A stretch of 64,000 bases of DNA from Pratylenchus scribneri (lineage: Eukaryota; Nematoda; Chromadorea; Rhabditida; Pratylenchidae), in NCBI GenBank assembly GCA_030063045.1, contig JAQSEB010000153.1:362902-426901 (forward strand). Direction: 5' to 3'. Of this stretch, positions 12,260 to 25,367 are shown piece by piece. Numbering within the stretch: the first letter of the stretch is position 1; the number at the start of each line of letters is the position of its first letter. A program made the translations under genes and the position numbers. The notes beneath the pieces are model-generated. The model searched no databases. It was not told where the DNA came from and saw only the letters and a program-made list of their open reading frames with translations.

Positions 12260-13581
12260 TCCAGGCATTCTAAGTGAACCGGTCAATTTTTCCGCATTCC
12301 AAACTGCGAAGTATCGAATATATGGAAAAATTCTTTTTTTGTTCAGAATTTCGAATAAATCAGAACGGCTTTTATTTTAAATTGCATATAATTTTTTTAT
12401 TTATGACACCTTTAAATTTTTGAAATGTTAAATAAATCTTTTTTACAATTTGCAACAACTTTACCCTTGATTGCATTACAACCACCTTTTCCTTTGTATT
12501 TTGTTTTGAGTCCATGCATACAAAATTTGGGAACAACAGTCAAATTGATATAAATGCCATAAATCTAAGATGTTGTCAATCCGCAAATGTTCCAATTTAA
12601 AATAAAGAAAAAATGACGAAAATTAACATGCAACAAGATTCATTGGTAAAAAAATGAAGTTGTTTCAAATGTGGACCACAGCATTGTAGAATTTTTTATT
12701 CAATTTACACAGCCCTATTGGTTTTCAGAAGAAATGGTAATTGTTTGATAAATTTTCAAATTATAAAATTGGCCGTTCATATTAATTTTTACATGTTTTG
12801 TTTAGTCTTTAATCTAATGAAATAATTAGGAAAATGTATATTTGATCCGAAAAAGGATATATTTATTTTCGTTATTTTCAAATTTCAAATCTAATAATGA
12901 GTTCAACAATTGGCCTATAACATGCAAAAAGCAATCAAAAATATCATTTAAAGGAAATCTGTTATAATTAGATAATTTTAAATGTTATTATTTGGTCCAT
13001 ATCTTTATATTCTCTTCCGATTTTTGTAATGTTAATGAGCATGGTATGGATTAACTAAGTTGAAATTCGGAGATTTTCTGGTTGAACAAAATTTAACATT
13101 TAATTATTTGAATCAAAATTTAAAATCAACAAAATAGATAAAAAAGATTAATAAAATTGTAAAAAAAATAAACAATTTTTTATTAGGCTTTGCAGAATTT
13201 GTTGAAATTAATGCTTATGCTGGAATTCAATCTGCCAATCTGAACTAGAATTTTGCATATAAAATAAACTTTTAATTTAGTAAGATAAAAGTATATAAAA
13301 TTTTAAATTTTTTACAATTATAAATATTTCATTTTTATATTTAATTCATTATTCTAATTCTAATCTCCTTATATTTCCCAATATTTATTTTAATATTGAT
13401 TTATCTTCCGAATATTTAATTACCGAACAAATGATGTTAAGATTTTATCCGAAAATTGAAAAGTTGTTTAGGAAAGAAACCAATTTAAAGGGAATTTTTA
13501 ACACATCATATTCATTAGTAAATTTGGAACATCAAATAATCGTGTCATCAAAACATATTTCTTAATTCATTCGATCGCACT
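12260..13581. other. Non-coding spacer; 12380-12890 duplicates 2400-2960
   Basis: 12380-12890 parallels 2400-2960, sharing ATGCCATAAAT, GATGTTGTCAATCCGCAAATG and AAATGTGGAC. Nothing supportable was seen in 12890-13581 apart from AT-rich low-complexity DNA. Confidence 0.6.
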
Positions 13582-15882
13582 TCATTTAAAATCCTTTTCA
13601 TCCTTATCTCTTTTCCCATATAAATCCGTGAATTTCTGCTTGACATTCACGCCTTCGAGTCCAATAACAGTGTTCACCGATTTCCAGACGCGACTTGGAT
13701 AATCAACCACATCTTCCAATTCAATGTTGATAATTTTGTATTGGACAAGATTGTTCAGATTGCAACGATGACGAATCACAATACTAACATTTTTGTCCAA
13801 TGGTGGGTAGACTTGCATTCCAAGCAGGAAATTTCCTTCAGAATCGACATCATTAACTTAAATAGAATATAATTTCATTTTATATATTGTTTTTAATTTT
13901 TATTTAAAAGAGCTAGAACCGGGAATATCAAAAAGCAATGATTTACTTTTTACAATTTAATGCGCTTATTCTCAATTGAGAAAAAAATTAAAAAGATTTA
14001 ATTTTTTATTGGAAGAAAATTTTAAACAATAATGAATTTTTATAAACAATATGTATTATTCGGTTATTATCAATTTTATATCATTACTTTTATATTGGTA
14101 AATATACAGAAAAATAATAATATAGCAAACTATATATTTGTATTGTATTAAAATAAATTTACAAAATTATATTTGGAATTAAAAAAACTTCTAATTGATT
14201 AAAATTATAAAATAATATTTCTTACTTTTTGTATGATACCATCCCGTTTCAATTTTGATGTCGACTTTATGTTTTCTAAAATAATTTTGATCCGAACAAA
14301 CAAAACAACCATCGAAGAGCATCAAAATTCTATCAATCTATAAATCGATATTACAAATAATATACTTTTATGAATATTTAACAGTCAACCTGATTATACC
14401 TAATTATTTTGGCACTACTATACTGTAAGTATATAGTATATACCCCTAAGAGGCTCTTACAGTATTTTTCAGCAAATTGTATACTATATATTTTTTAGCT
14501 TATTAGTTTTTCGTTTCTTAATTTTTTTCCCTTATATTTTAAATTTAAAATTGGCATCAAATTACATTGAAATAAAATTTAATTATTATATTATCAATTT
14601 TCTTACCGCTCGAAGATCAACTTTATCATAATCATTATTTTCATAAAATGCCCCAATTTGACAATATTTGAATCGATTAAACATTAAATGCCCACAAATA
14701 GGTTTAAGAGCAATATCATGGAAATCCTTGAAGCATGTTGGGACCTCTGCCGGTTTCTCCACTTTTGCATTAATTTTATTCAAAGATGGATCCGTAAAAT
14801 TATGGAAACAAGCTTCAAACTTTTCAAACATTATATTTGCGACAGCTTCAATCTCTTCAATCTTTTTATTCCTGGCGATGCATTCACTAAGAATAGAATC
14901 CCATTTGCAGCCATGGTCGTCATCGCATTTCTGCTTTTTCACTTAAATTTGCATTATACATTCGAATATCAATGTTTCAAAATTTTTAGTAAAAATTGTT
15001 AAAAATTATTTAAAAATATAAAATTTTAATCTAGAATGTTTACTATAATGTATTAATTTCCCAAAAATTTACTGGTTGCATTTCATAATTTTCAATAATT
15101 TTATAAACAAATCAATATACTAAACTAAGCGAAATTCGAATAGATAAGTGATGAACTAATTAATATCATAAATTTTGAATTTCGATATGTTAGGGAGACA
15201 AGACAATTCATTCATGAATTCAGTAATTTTTATAATTTTTTTGAACGAATTATGTATTATTATTATACTGCCACAATATAATAAGGGAAAAAAGGGAAAA
15301 TACTTTTAATTTAAGTTCTCGAATTTTTATAGGATTAATATTATTTAGAATTAGAATAAATATATATTTTGAAAATATAATCAATAATATAATTTCTTTT
15401 TTTCCTAAAATTGTAGGCCAGCGTTACTGACGAATTTTAAAAAAAATTTTTATTAAGTTTTCAAATATCTAAATTATTATTAATTAAAAATTTTATTATT
15501 TAGAAAATATTACTTTCACTGCATCTTTTTTTCTCGTCCTTAAAAGAAATAGAGATTTATTATTAATAAGAATGAGAATGTACATTTTCATCATCGTCTT
15601 CTTTCCATTTCTTCCACTTAAAAGAAATAGGGATTTATTATTAACAAGAATGTGATGTACTTCTTCTTCAGCTTCACGCCATCTCTTTACATCATCATCA
15701 TCATCATCCACATTCCGTTTCTCTTTTGATTTCGGCTTCTTAAAAGGAAAAAGTTTATTATTTAATAAGCTGTATTGAGATCGAACCACATTCCCTTTTG
15801 CCGTCTGCTGGTCCGCTAGGAAGGAAACATGGATTATTAGTAATAAGATTGAGAGCAATAAATATGCCTTTATATATGACAT
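13582..15882 (-). CDS. Secreted acidic C-x-W / transthyretin-like protein
   Basis: Seven exons: 15882-15790, 15738-15661, 15616-15584, 15538-15514, 14941-14607, 14337-14226, 13856-13582; all phases agree. Exon 1 gives a signal peptide (MSYIKAYLLLSILLLIIHVS). Exons 2-4 give a charged stretch with an Asp run, KRWREAEEE and WKKWKEDDDEN. Exon 5 holds a C-x-W module (CDDDHGCKWDSILSEC) and then PTCFKDFHDIALKPICG. Exons 6-7 hold a probable transthyretin-like domain: LFDGCFVCSDQ, NDVDSEGNFLLG and VSIVIRHRCN match that family's L-x-C, D-x-D-x-x-G-x-F-x-L-x-G and I-x-H-x-C pattern. The gene at 32545-33613 has the same architecture and the same intron before LFDGC. A likely spliced-leader acceptor (TTTAG) lies 2 nt before the ATG. 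Family assignment is tentative; the gene model is firmer. Confidence 0.75.
15539..15789 (-). repeat. Three near-identical mini-introns (51, 44, 45 bp)
   Basis: Introns at 15789-15739, 15660-15617 and 15583-15539 share the core TTATTAATAATAAATC (or close variants) followed by CTATTTCTTTTAAG. Two of them start identically with GTACATNNNCATTCTT. Removing them joins the coding frame exactly and gives consistent acidic, Trp/Lys-rich sequence. Because one is 51 bp and another 45 bp, part of the unspliced frame stays open, which hides them from a simple open-frame search. Confidence 0.8.
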
Positions 15883-16581
15883 AACTAAATTTTAAAATAA
15901 AAATAAATTTATATTTGTGCATTATAAATTATAAAGGAGTAATTTTTAGTTAATTGATTGGACCATATGTTGATCTACTTGTATTGGTATCGCTGATTCT
16001 CAAAAAATAATTTATAAACATATTTTTGAATATTATGAAATTATAATTCGCAAAAACAATAAATTTCAAATGTTCTTAATTTAAAAATTAATTGTTAAAC
16101 GGATTTATCCAGATATTTTGGAATTCATTTTATGGACTTTATGCATAAAAAACATAATTGTGGATAATATTTAAAGGCAAATAAAAATAAAGCAAAGAGA
16201 TTCTAAAATAAAAATGTCAGGATTTTCTTTTTTAAATTTTCGATGGATCCTTTTTGACCTTTTTTATGTGTTGGCTTTTTTTGACAAAAAATTTGGTAGG
16301 AAAAAATCCTAAATTCGCCAAAACATTCATAGAATTAATTAAATCAATTATTTCCTTTATTTGTCGGAACGCAAAAAAACGATTTTATGGACCAATATTT
16401 AAATAAAGGCATTTTATGTGTATGATTAAAAGAATTTATTAAAAATACTGTAAATTTGAAAAAAAATTTGCTATATATTCTTGTATGTGTAAGATTTTAT
16501 TTTATCTCATGCAAAATATAAATTATTCTGCAATTTGTTTAACAATTTAATTAATTGCTTGTAAATCTTGTTTTATTTTGG
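15883..16581. other. AT-rich intergenic spacer
   Basis: Upstream of the acidic transthyretin-like gene and downstream of the next minus-strand gene. No coding segment or repeat was recognised. Confidence 0.5.
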
Positions 16582-19500
16582 TTACTCATTTTGTTTAAAA
16601 ATTTCCTCCATCAATTCGTCATTCGATATTTGTGATTCTTTAATTTTATCCATTTTCTTCTGATTTTCTATTTTTTCCTTGTCAATGGGGGACATTGTCA
16701 TTGGATCGAGAGAAATGAAGTTTTTGAAATTCACTTTAGCCGGATCCATGCCTGTAAATGCAAAATATTTAAAAATTAAAATTATTGTATTAAAAAATAC
16801 TATATGATTTTAATTGATTATTAAGACAAAGAGAGCATCAAAGTTATAATAATATATATTTTAATAATAATAATAATCACAAAAATCATGCTATGTAATT
16901 AATTATATTTTATTAAATATTTTATTTTACCTGATGTTACATTGATCCAACTGGGCACAACTGGTTGCGTATATTTTGGGCCAGTGGTTCCATTTAAATT
17001 AAGCAATTCTATGCCTTAAAACGTGGAAATATTTATTTATAAAAATAGAATTATGTTATGATTTTTTTAGGTATAAAGCCTAGTTTTTTTTGTTTATAAA
17101 CCGATGCATGGAATACGGATACCCGAATTTTGTCCATTAAATTAATTTTCAACTGACTATTCACTTTAAATTTATTAAATTGATAGCATTAAATAGTCTA
17201 CCTTGAGTTGAATTGAATTGAAAAATTTTGGATTTAATAGAAATTTCAAAAAATTTATGAACAAAAGAGTGGAAAATTATTTCAAAATCAAATAATTTTC
17301 TTTCCTTTTTAATCATAAATTTTGGACAATTAATGTTTGATCAATCATAACTTTATTAATCTCAATGGTAAAAATTTTATTAGTAACTGGAAAAATTGCT
17401 AATATTATATTGAACAATGCATAATTTCTGATCACCCTAATAAGGAGAACCATACAGGCTAATTATAATCATAATATAAAAAAACTCATATTTCATTGGA
17501 ATTTATCCATTGACCCGATATTCATTTAAATTTCAAAGAAAGCATGTAAATTTGAAGCCAAGGAAAAAAGAATTTAGATTCATTTCATTAAATCAAAAAT
17601 TTCTTGGATTTTTACTGCTTTCTTATCGACATCACCTAATGTTTTTTCTTGGTTTTTCCAATTTTTAATGAATTCTCTCAAATTTAAAAAGATTTAATTT
17701 AAAATATTCCTATTTTTTAAAATTAAGTATAACAACCATCAGTATAATAGGTGTAAGGCAATTTGATGATATTTCCATCACATTCGAATATCAATTGTTT
17801 AATTATGACCTAAAATAATTTGAGTAATTTTTGTTCAAAAATAGAGAAGTGCCTAAATGTTGGGTTTGATACTACGGAATAAAAGAATCTATTTATCTTA
17901 ATCCAAATTTTTTCAATCGATTATTTTATCTTGGATGCATGGATCTATCTATTTTGAATATAACCTTATTTAAAAAATAGATTTACCCATATTAGAAACC
18001 ATGGCTCGATGAAATTTTTTCGAAAAAATTCAATTAGCCGGACATCTTACTCAAAAAATCTTACAAAAACAAATCAAACAAGAAATATTTTACAATTTTG
18101 ATAAATAAATAAATAAAACCTTCGTGTTTGGGGGCAATTCCACATGAAAATCTGTACTCTCGCGTTGCAAGAATGATTGTTTTGTGTTTAATATTTCGGA
18201 ATGTTTCATTGATTGAGCAGCACCAGATGTACTTTTCATTTTCTCCTGAATATTCAAATTTTTTATTAATTTAATAAAATTTAAATATCAAAAAATAAAT
18301 TATAATTAATGAAATTTTTTTCTGGAAAGTATAAAAAATATTTAATTAAAAAATGATTTCACCATCATGGCTTGCGAGCGTGTTATGTCCGAGAACAATC
18401 TGTTCGTATTACGAAAAATTTTATCTGTTTGATTCGTTTCAGTATGTTTTTCAAATTTGGTGTGTTCTTTGCCAGAAGCAATTGATCCCTTTGGCATAAC
18501 ACTGACAGGTGTAGCTGGAATAGGTATATTCAATTCAAATTTAAATTCTCCCTTCGTAACAGTGCTTTCCGATGTCGAATTTTCTGATACACGAAGTTCC
18601 TGGAAAAATTGATGAATTCAAAATTTGAAATTGAAAATGTTTTTAATATTAAAGACTTAATTAATTAGCATAAAAGAATTAATTTATATGCTTCTTATTT
18701 TATCTTAAAATTTATAAATATTAATGTTTATTCAAATTAGATAATAAATTATTTTATTTTTATACAATTCATCTATAGCTTTATTTTATTACGAACCCTT
18801 ATAATATCTTCCATTGTTGTTGTATCTTCCGATTGGAATTGATCACTTGACTTATAAGTATTTGCTTGCATAATTGATCGCGTTATACGAGTCGCAATTA
18901 CTTTAGCATCTTCTTGGCCATACTAAAATATTTTTATAAATGTATGCAATTTATTATCTATATAAATCCGCTACAATTCTTATAAAACTTACTATTTAAA
19001 TTAATAAATTAATGAAATTCATCGCATAATACAATATTTTTCACTTTCTAATATTAATTTTTTAAATTTACCATCTGTGCTTTTATTATGCCCGTCTCCA
19101 TTGTGTAATCGACTGTATAATTAGTGCCGAATGGTTCAATTATTGCTATGTCCTCAAAATATGATTTGCATTTCCAACGCGATTTCCACGCTAAATTATG
19201 GGGATTTTATTCTTAGCACATTTATTTGCATAAAATACATCATTTTAGCAGTTTTAATTTTAATCGTTCGAAATTAATTTTTTTTTATTTATAAACTCCC
19301 AAGCAATCCAAATATAAAATTAAAAATTATAACCTATTGGAATTTTACTATCCGATAATATTTCGAATTTTCCAGAAAATTACATTTGTTTTCCATACAA
19401 TAATTTAATTCTGTACTTACAATTTCCAATAGCATATTGCATTTTTCTTCAACAGGATGGATTGTGCTTATTATTTGCCAAGAGCGATAATCAGATTTAA

Positions 19501-21173
19501 AGTCCAAATAGAGCATCCATAAGCCAGCATTTTCGCGAAATACATCACCTTCATTCAAATCCAATTTTGAAACATCTATCAAAAAAAAATTAATTTTTTC
19601 TTTTGGAATTTACTTTACCAAAAATTTTGATTTTTCCATATGTTATGTTTTTATAATCAAAAATAACGGGCAATAATTCATTATCTTCGCTGTCTGTAAT
19701 TCGGCTGTATAAAGATTTTTGATCGCCAATTTGTAACATTATTGTCCCATCATCCGGTGCGAGAAAATAGTACATAAAATTGCAGTTTTTAAAAGAATTA
19801 ATAATTGCATTTTTGAGTAAAAAATTTCTTATGATTTTATATGTGAAATTTATTTTTATCTTTAAAAGTGGTCATTTTCGGTTTGAGAAAATCGCCGAAA
19901 TCCGGAATATTTACTCAAAAATAACGAAACTAATAAAAACTAAAATCTTAAAACAAAATTTCTAAAAAATACATTTGTAAAATTTACTTTTTTTTTATTA
20001 TGATCTTAATTTTCGTTGATTTTATCATAATCAATCTATTATATATCTTTTCTAACATTAATCTGATGCTTCAATTTAATTTACTAAAAAAAATACTCTA
20101 TTTCAAAGAAGGAAGCTTTTATTTGATAGAAATAATAAACATCATTTGCTCTTTCATTTTTTAATTGCTTAAAATCGCCATTATCCAGTTGTAGACGAAC
20201 ATTCATGACATTGTCTTTATTAAATGTCTTTAAGGCAATCGTTAATGCACGTGTTTCGGCTATTGATTTGTTGCCATTTGCAACACTGCAGCTAGTTACG
20301 AAATCCTTACAAATTAAAAATATTTTTATAAAATTTTTTAATTGCTTTTGATTAAATTTAATTTCATTATTGAATTTTTTATTTACCGGGAATAAAATTA
20401 ATATTAATTTGATTTAAATTTACTTATAAAGCGCAGGTTCCTATCATTGAATATGTCAAAAATTTTTTAAATTAAAAAAAATCCGGATATAATTTTTTTT
20501 ATGTAAGCAGATTTATTCCGAAAAATTAATCTACTTTCCTGACTGATTTAATTTAAAAAATTCTAAAAATATTTTAATTAATTTTCTGGAAAATTTTTAA
20601 TTTTTCCAGAAATTATTAAGTTATCGAAAAGATTTAATTATGTATGTTTGTTTACTGAAAGAATTTAATTAATTCTTCCGGATAGATTTTAATTCTTTTA
20701 AACCTTGGAATAAGCATTATCCACATTCGTCAAATTGAATTCTTCCCGCATATGCGCTCCAACGAGTTGGCCATCATAGCAAATAGTCAAACTATATTTA
20801 AATTGTTTTTTTCTAGTCAATGTTGACAAAATACCCCTCTGAACAAATTGATTTTTGCGCCTTCAAATTCAAATCTACTGTGAAAATAAAGGCGTAATAA
20901 ACATTATTACTGCAAGTTGGATAATATTTTTTGAAGTCGATGACAATTGGTGGAGAACTACCAGGCACGGAGGCATTCACAATTCTAATCAAATATATTT
21001 ATATTTAGATATTTTTTAAAATAATTGTACAAGCTTCCTTTGGCATCATAATAATAAAAATGTTGCTCCATAATTTCGCTTTTGACCTTTGCCTCGTAGT
21101 TACCTGTCTTCATGAATTCCCATTGGCAATTTATTCCGGCAAGAATAAATAAGAGGAGAAATAATATAAACAT
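16582..21173 (-). CDS. Large secreted protein, candidate aerolysin-like family, member 1
   Basis: Thirteen exons: 21173-21031, 20984-20835, 20791-20704, 20305-20097, ~19773-19619, 19575-19421, 19190-19072, 18922-18797, 18599-18363, 18245-18120, 17809-17737, 17014-16931, 16751-16582. The start MFILFLLLFILAG is a signal peptide one base after a CAG acceptor. N-terminal beta-rich segments shared with three paralogues include SSPPIVIDFKKY, TICYDGQL, MLQIGDQKSLYS and LWMLYLDFKSDY. The C-terminal part has long Ser/Thr/Gln-rich stretches and then LIFECDGNIIKLP, the position at which member 3 has a VPPGK motif. This layout resembles ETX/MTX2 aerolysin-like pore-forming proteins; function is inferred. 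Oddities: the exon 5 acceptor shows AT where AG is expected, and exon 6 needs the second of two overlapping donors (GTAAGT/GTAC) to keep frame. It may be a failing gene. Confidence 0.65.
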
Positions 21174-21289
21174 CCTGCCGAAATTTGTAAAATTGTTAAA
21201 ATTATTAAAAGTGCAAAAATTTGAAATAAATATCATTTGAAAATTGAAATTTATTATAAATCAATTTATACATTCATTCAATCCCCGAA

Positions 21290-24200
21290 TTAATTATTAT
21301 AATCTTTAAGTTCATTCAAAAATTCATCAGCTTCTTCAGCAGCGTCATCATTTGATTGTGCTGGCTGTGCTTTTTGTTGCTCACTAATTTCTTCCAGAAT
21401 TTCTTCTCCATTTTTGATATTTGGTTTCGGCAAAAATGCTTGTTCAATCGTTTTTTCTTGCTCACTTATTTCTTTCAGAATTTCATCTCCATTTCCGATA
21501 TTTTCATCTAATTTTTCTTTAAATCCCAAATTATTTCCATCCATTTCATATTCCTCAACCAAATCATCACTTCCTTCATCACTCAATCTAGAAAAATAAT
21601 TTATAAAAATTTATTTTATTTTATTATTATAATATGGTTTTATAATATCGAATGTTTTCTAGTTGCAAATATATAATACCAAATTAATAAAATTAATTAA
21701 CAGAAATTTTATTTATAAAACAGAATTGCATAAAGTATGCAATACAATTTTAAAATTTAACTTAGAACTGAATTCAGACAGGCATTTTTAAAAATTAAAT
21801 CAAACTGGGCTAATTAACTAGAATTTAATCAAATAATATAGAAAAATTTTTTTTTCAAATGATTAGAAACCTGAATTTTAACCATGGAATTTTCACACTA
21901 TTTCCATCACAATCAACAGACATTTGCATTGGAGTTAAAACTTTGCCTGCAGGTACCTTGAACATTAAAGAATTAAAAAATTTGTAGAAAAAATAAATCC
22001 CAGTCAATTAAAACTACCTGTATTGAAATTTGAATAATAGTGCGCTTTGAAACTGCGTTGCTCATGCTGTATTCCTCTGTGTGTGTAGTGGTTTCAGTAT
22101 CACCACGCGAGTGAGTGAAAACAGTCTAGCCAAACAAAAATATTGTATTAACAATTATTTAAAATTATAATTTTTGCTAGTCAATTTTTGGGTAATATAA
22201 AATTTCACTTGACCAAAATTTCAGATATAATTAAAATTCTGATTAAATATTTTATTATATTAATTTATATTTTTATATATACACCTATAGGAGCATTTTA
22301 TGTGAAAAATTCAAAGAATGAAACTGCCCTGCCATATGTTGATCTATTTTGCCATTTTTGGCCAAAATTTTCGTAAATTTTTATCCATTCTTCTAATTAT
22401 TTTTCAAATCATTAGATTTCAATCAAGAAATTAGATTTTTAAAACAAAAATATGCTAAACTAATTTTCACTAAAAATTTATTTGTTATGCAAAATTTGGA
22501 TTTGCAAATTTCATTAAATTTAATTTCTGCATCAGATTATCATCATTTTAATTTTTTCTTATTCCTTCTTGTCAACTTATTGGTAAATAATGAATGGTAA
22601 TAAAAAATTGAAAATTCTAAATGGACTAGACTTTAGACCAAAAATTATAATTTATGTTAATTAAAATAACAGAAGGTAAATAATGATCACAGCATCAAAA
22701 ATAAGCATACTCACTTGGAGAGTGTTTTGCACAGAATGGAATGATGCAAATGAATTTTTGGTTTTTTTATTTTTAATTTGCGTTTTCGTGTATGATTCAT
22801 GGAAGGTGCTGGTTTTTGTGTCTCTGAATTCCAGATTTCCACTACAACTGCTATCAGCCAATTTAATTGCAGCGCATCCAGCCGCTTTATTCATACGTAA
22901 TATTAAAATATTAAATTTTGCTAAACCTGTTGCAGTGTTCACCACAAAAGCACCTATTTTCTTATACCAAGGAGTAGTATCTTCTTCATGTTTTTCATTT
23001 TTTATAAGTTTAAAATCCAACTCTTTCTCGGAAATTTTTTCAACATTTTCATCTTGACTCTGAAAATGGTAACAATTTATTTCAACAATCAAATTAATGT
23101 ACTACTAATTTTATAATTAAATTATTATCTATACAAGTTTATTTGATTTTTAAATTTTAAATGTTTTTTTATGAAATCAATTCAGAGAATCATACCGGAA
23201 AAATTGTAATTTAATTTCTAATTTCTTTTCTGTAATTTCTAAATTCTTTCCGAAAAAGGATTATTGTTTCAATTTCTAACTTCTTTCCGGAAAATAATTG
23301 TAATTTCTAAATTCTTTCAAAAAAAAAGATTTAATTTTAATTTATAGGTTCTTATTTGCTAATTCCGGTTTAGTGAAACGTTCTTTTAAAACCTATTCTA
23401 TTATTTAAAAAAGCAATAAAAGTGAGATTGTACGGAGTAAGCTATATATGCCTGTGACTCATTAAATAGGGAAACATTTTCCTTTATCAAAATTACCTTA
23501 AGGATACATAAAGTTTTAAACATAAGGAATTAATATTAAAAAATTAACCAAACAATCAATCATCCAATTTAATTTTTGATACTTTAATTTCCAATTTATT
23601 ACTTACTTGAATTCCTTCAAACATATCCGATCGTTGTTCTTCGGTTGCTCTTTCCTCTTCAAATTCCCTATCTAATATTTTATTTATTATGCTTTTGGAC
23701 ATGGTTGTTTCATTAGTAAATACGCCTGATTCAATTGACATTTTATAAATGGTTGTTGAATTTTTCCCAAATGGGCGTAGAGCCATGAGTTTTTGACGGA
23801 ATCGAGAATAGCAATTTTGGTCGATAATTGTATTTTGCTGAAAAAAATTTAAATGAACTCTCACATTTACGAGCCGAATTTTGAATCAATTTTTCATATA
23901 AATATAATTATTTTACTATAAAAAATAATAACGTTGGGATACGGATGAGTTCCAAAGAAAAGAATTAATAGGGATTTTATGGAATTTTCACAAAAAATTA
24001 CTTTGGACAATAGCTATCTTTTTAAAAGATATAATCAATTTTAAGATACTTGAGTTATTGGCCAAACTTAAAAATTCAGTGAGCAAAATTCGGGATAAAA
24101 TTGGTATATACTTACCAATCGAGCATACATTTTGCACTGATATTTCGATCCAACTGTAAACATCATTTGTGATTCCAATTCAAAACTTTTAAAATCCAAA

Positions 24201-25094
24201 AAGAGCATTTTCAAACTTGGCCTTTCTCTATAAGGTCGCATATTTGTAGTGTCCTGCCAATCTTGTTGATATTTTTCTGCACTGATTCCAATTAACTGAA
24301 ATTTGTGTTTGCTCAATCGAACCTAAAATACAAAATTTTCTGAGAGCAATATTTTTATTTAAAAACCTGCGTTGGTTTCAAAATATCACCATTCATGTCA
24401 CTGATAGTCGTTAATAAATTCACATTATTTCCCAGCAAAATTTTTATGCACATGCTATCCGGCATTTCAAAATAATATCTTTAATATCAATTATGAAAAA
24501 ACGAATGTTTTGATTTTACGGTTCTCGCATGTATGACAATTGTATTTCATAATACAATCTTTTCTCATATTTTTCATTTAGCATAAAGCGGAAAGCCACT
24601 TTGAAGCCACGAAACAATTTGCCGCATTTTTTGGACACGTCCAAATCTTCAAAAGTTTCTAACACAAATTCCTCTTTTGCAAATTTTTCACTCAAAACTG
24701 GCACATAACAAAATGTTATCCTTCGATTTTTAAACGTAAATTAATAAAATTTAATGATTAAATAAACCCGTCTTGGCATGGACTGCTCTGATTTCTCGAT
24801 AAAAATGCATTGTGAACGGTTTCTCTGTCCGGACAAAATGCAAGTGCAAAAGTGCGCCTTTTTGCACAATTTAAACGTTCAACATTCATATCCACCGTGA
24901 TAGGCTCCGAAATGCCTGCTACAGTCCCATCAATAGTTCTTAAAATTTTTTAATTATTTTTATTTTTTTTCAAATATCTATTACAATACGCCTGTCCGAT
25001 CATAAAAAAAGTGTTGCTTTTCCTCAGTACAAAAAATGTTATTTAAGGCAATAAACAATAAAAATATTAAGATAAAAGGAAATTTTCCTAACAT
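21290..25094 (-). CDS. Large secreted protein, candidate aerolysin-like family, member 2
   Basis: Exons: 25094-24985, 24938-24768, 24720-24520, 24478-24367, 24322-24116, 23837-23607, 23059-22927, 22884-22715, 22125-22018, 21956-21871, 21587-21290; the 42-bp intron 22926-22885 is inferred from an AT-rich in-frame insertion and is the least certain. The ATG directly follows a TTTAG acceptor. A signal peptide (MLGKFPFILIFLLFIAL) is followed by the family N-terminal segments (ISEPITVDMN, ITFCY, YYFEMPDSM, LKMLFLDFKSFE). The C-terminal part has THSRGDTETTTHTEE, then VPAGKVLTPMQ and DCDGNSVKIPW, the pattern seen at the end of ETX/MTX2-type proteins. The last exon is a unique acidic tail with repeated EEI-x-EISEQ units. 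Divergent with member 3 across a 273-bp spacer. Confidence 0.7.
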
Positions 25095-25096
25095 CT
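25095..25096 (-). promoter_or_regulatory. Probable spliced-leader acceptor, family member 2
   Basis: On the minus strand the AG of CATTTAG lies immediately before the ATG at 25094, with an AT-rich run upstream and no exon ahead of it, as at trans-spliced nematode genes. Confidence 0.55.
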
Positions 25097-25367
25097 AAAT
25101 GATTTTATTTAATTTTTTACTAACAAAAAATTTTGTCTCTTTCTTTTTCTTCTCTTCATAAGCAAAAAGAAAATCCACGCATTGGACAGTCGAGAATTAA
25201 TTTATAGCCTTAGAAAATTTCACGTATTTTCCTAGCCCTCTGTTGGCTATTGAAACGAATTTACGCGTCAAAAAAAAAATTATTTACTACTTACTAGTAT
25301 ACTTGAAATAAAATATATAATGGAAAGTCGCTATAATATTTAAAAATTTTTTTATAGATCAAATCAA
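25095..25367. promoter_or_regulatory. Shared divergent promoter region
   Basis: The 273 bp between the start codons of family members 2 (minus) and 3 (plus) must hold both 5' ends. On the minus side a TTTAG acceptor abuts the ATG. On the plus side TTTTTTATAG lies 10 nt before the ATG. Co-regulation of the pair is an inference from this arrangement; no specific motif was identified. Confidence 0.5.

Noticed and set aside
15496..15882. Continuous 128-codon protein through the acidic gene's 5' part
   Set aside because: It reads through three GT-AG mini-introns. Removing them joins phase-perfectly to the next exon and yields a more coherent sequence.
21174..21236. Upstream ATG extending family member 1 by 21 codons
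   Set aside because: The downstream ATG at 21173 follows an acceptor-like GGCAG and starts a clean signal peptide; the extension is Asn/Phe-rich and would spoil it.
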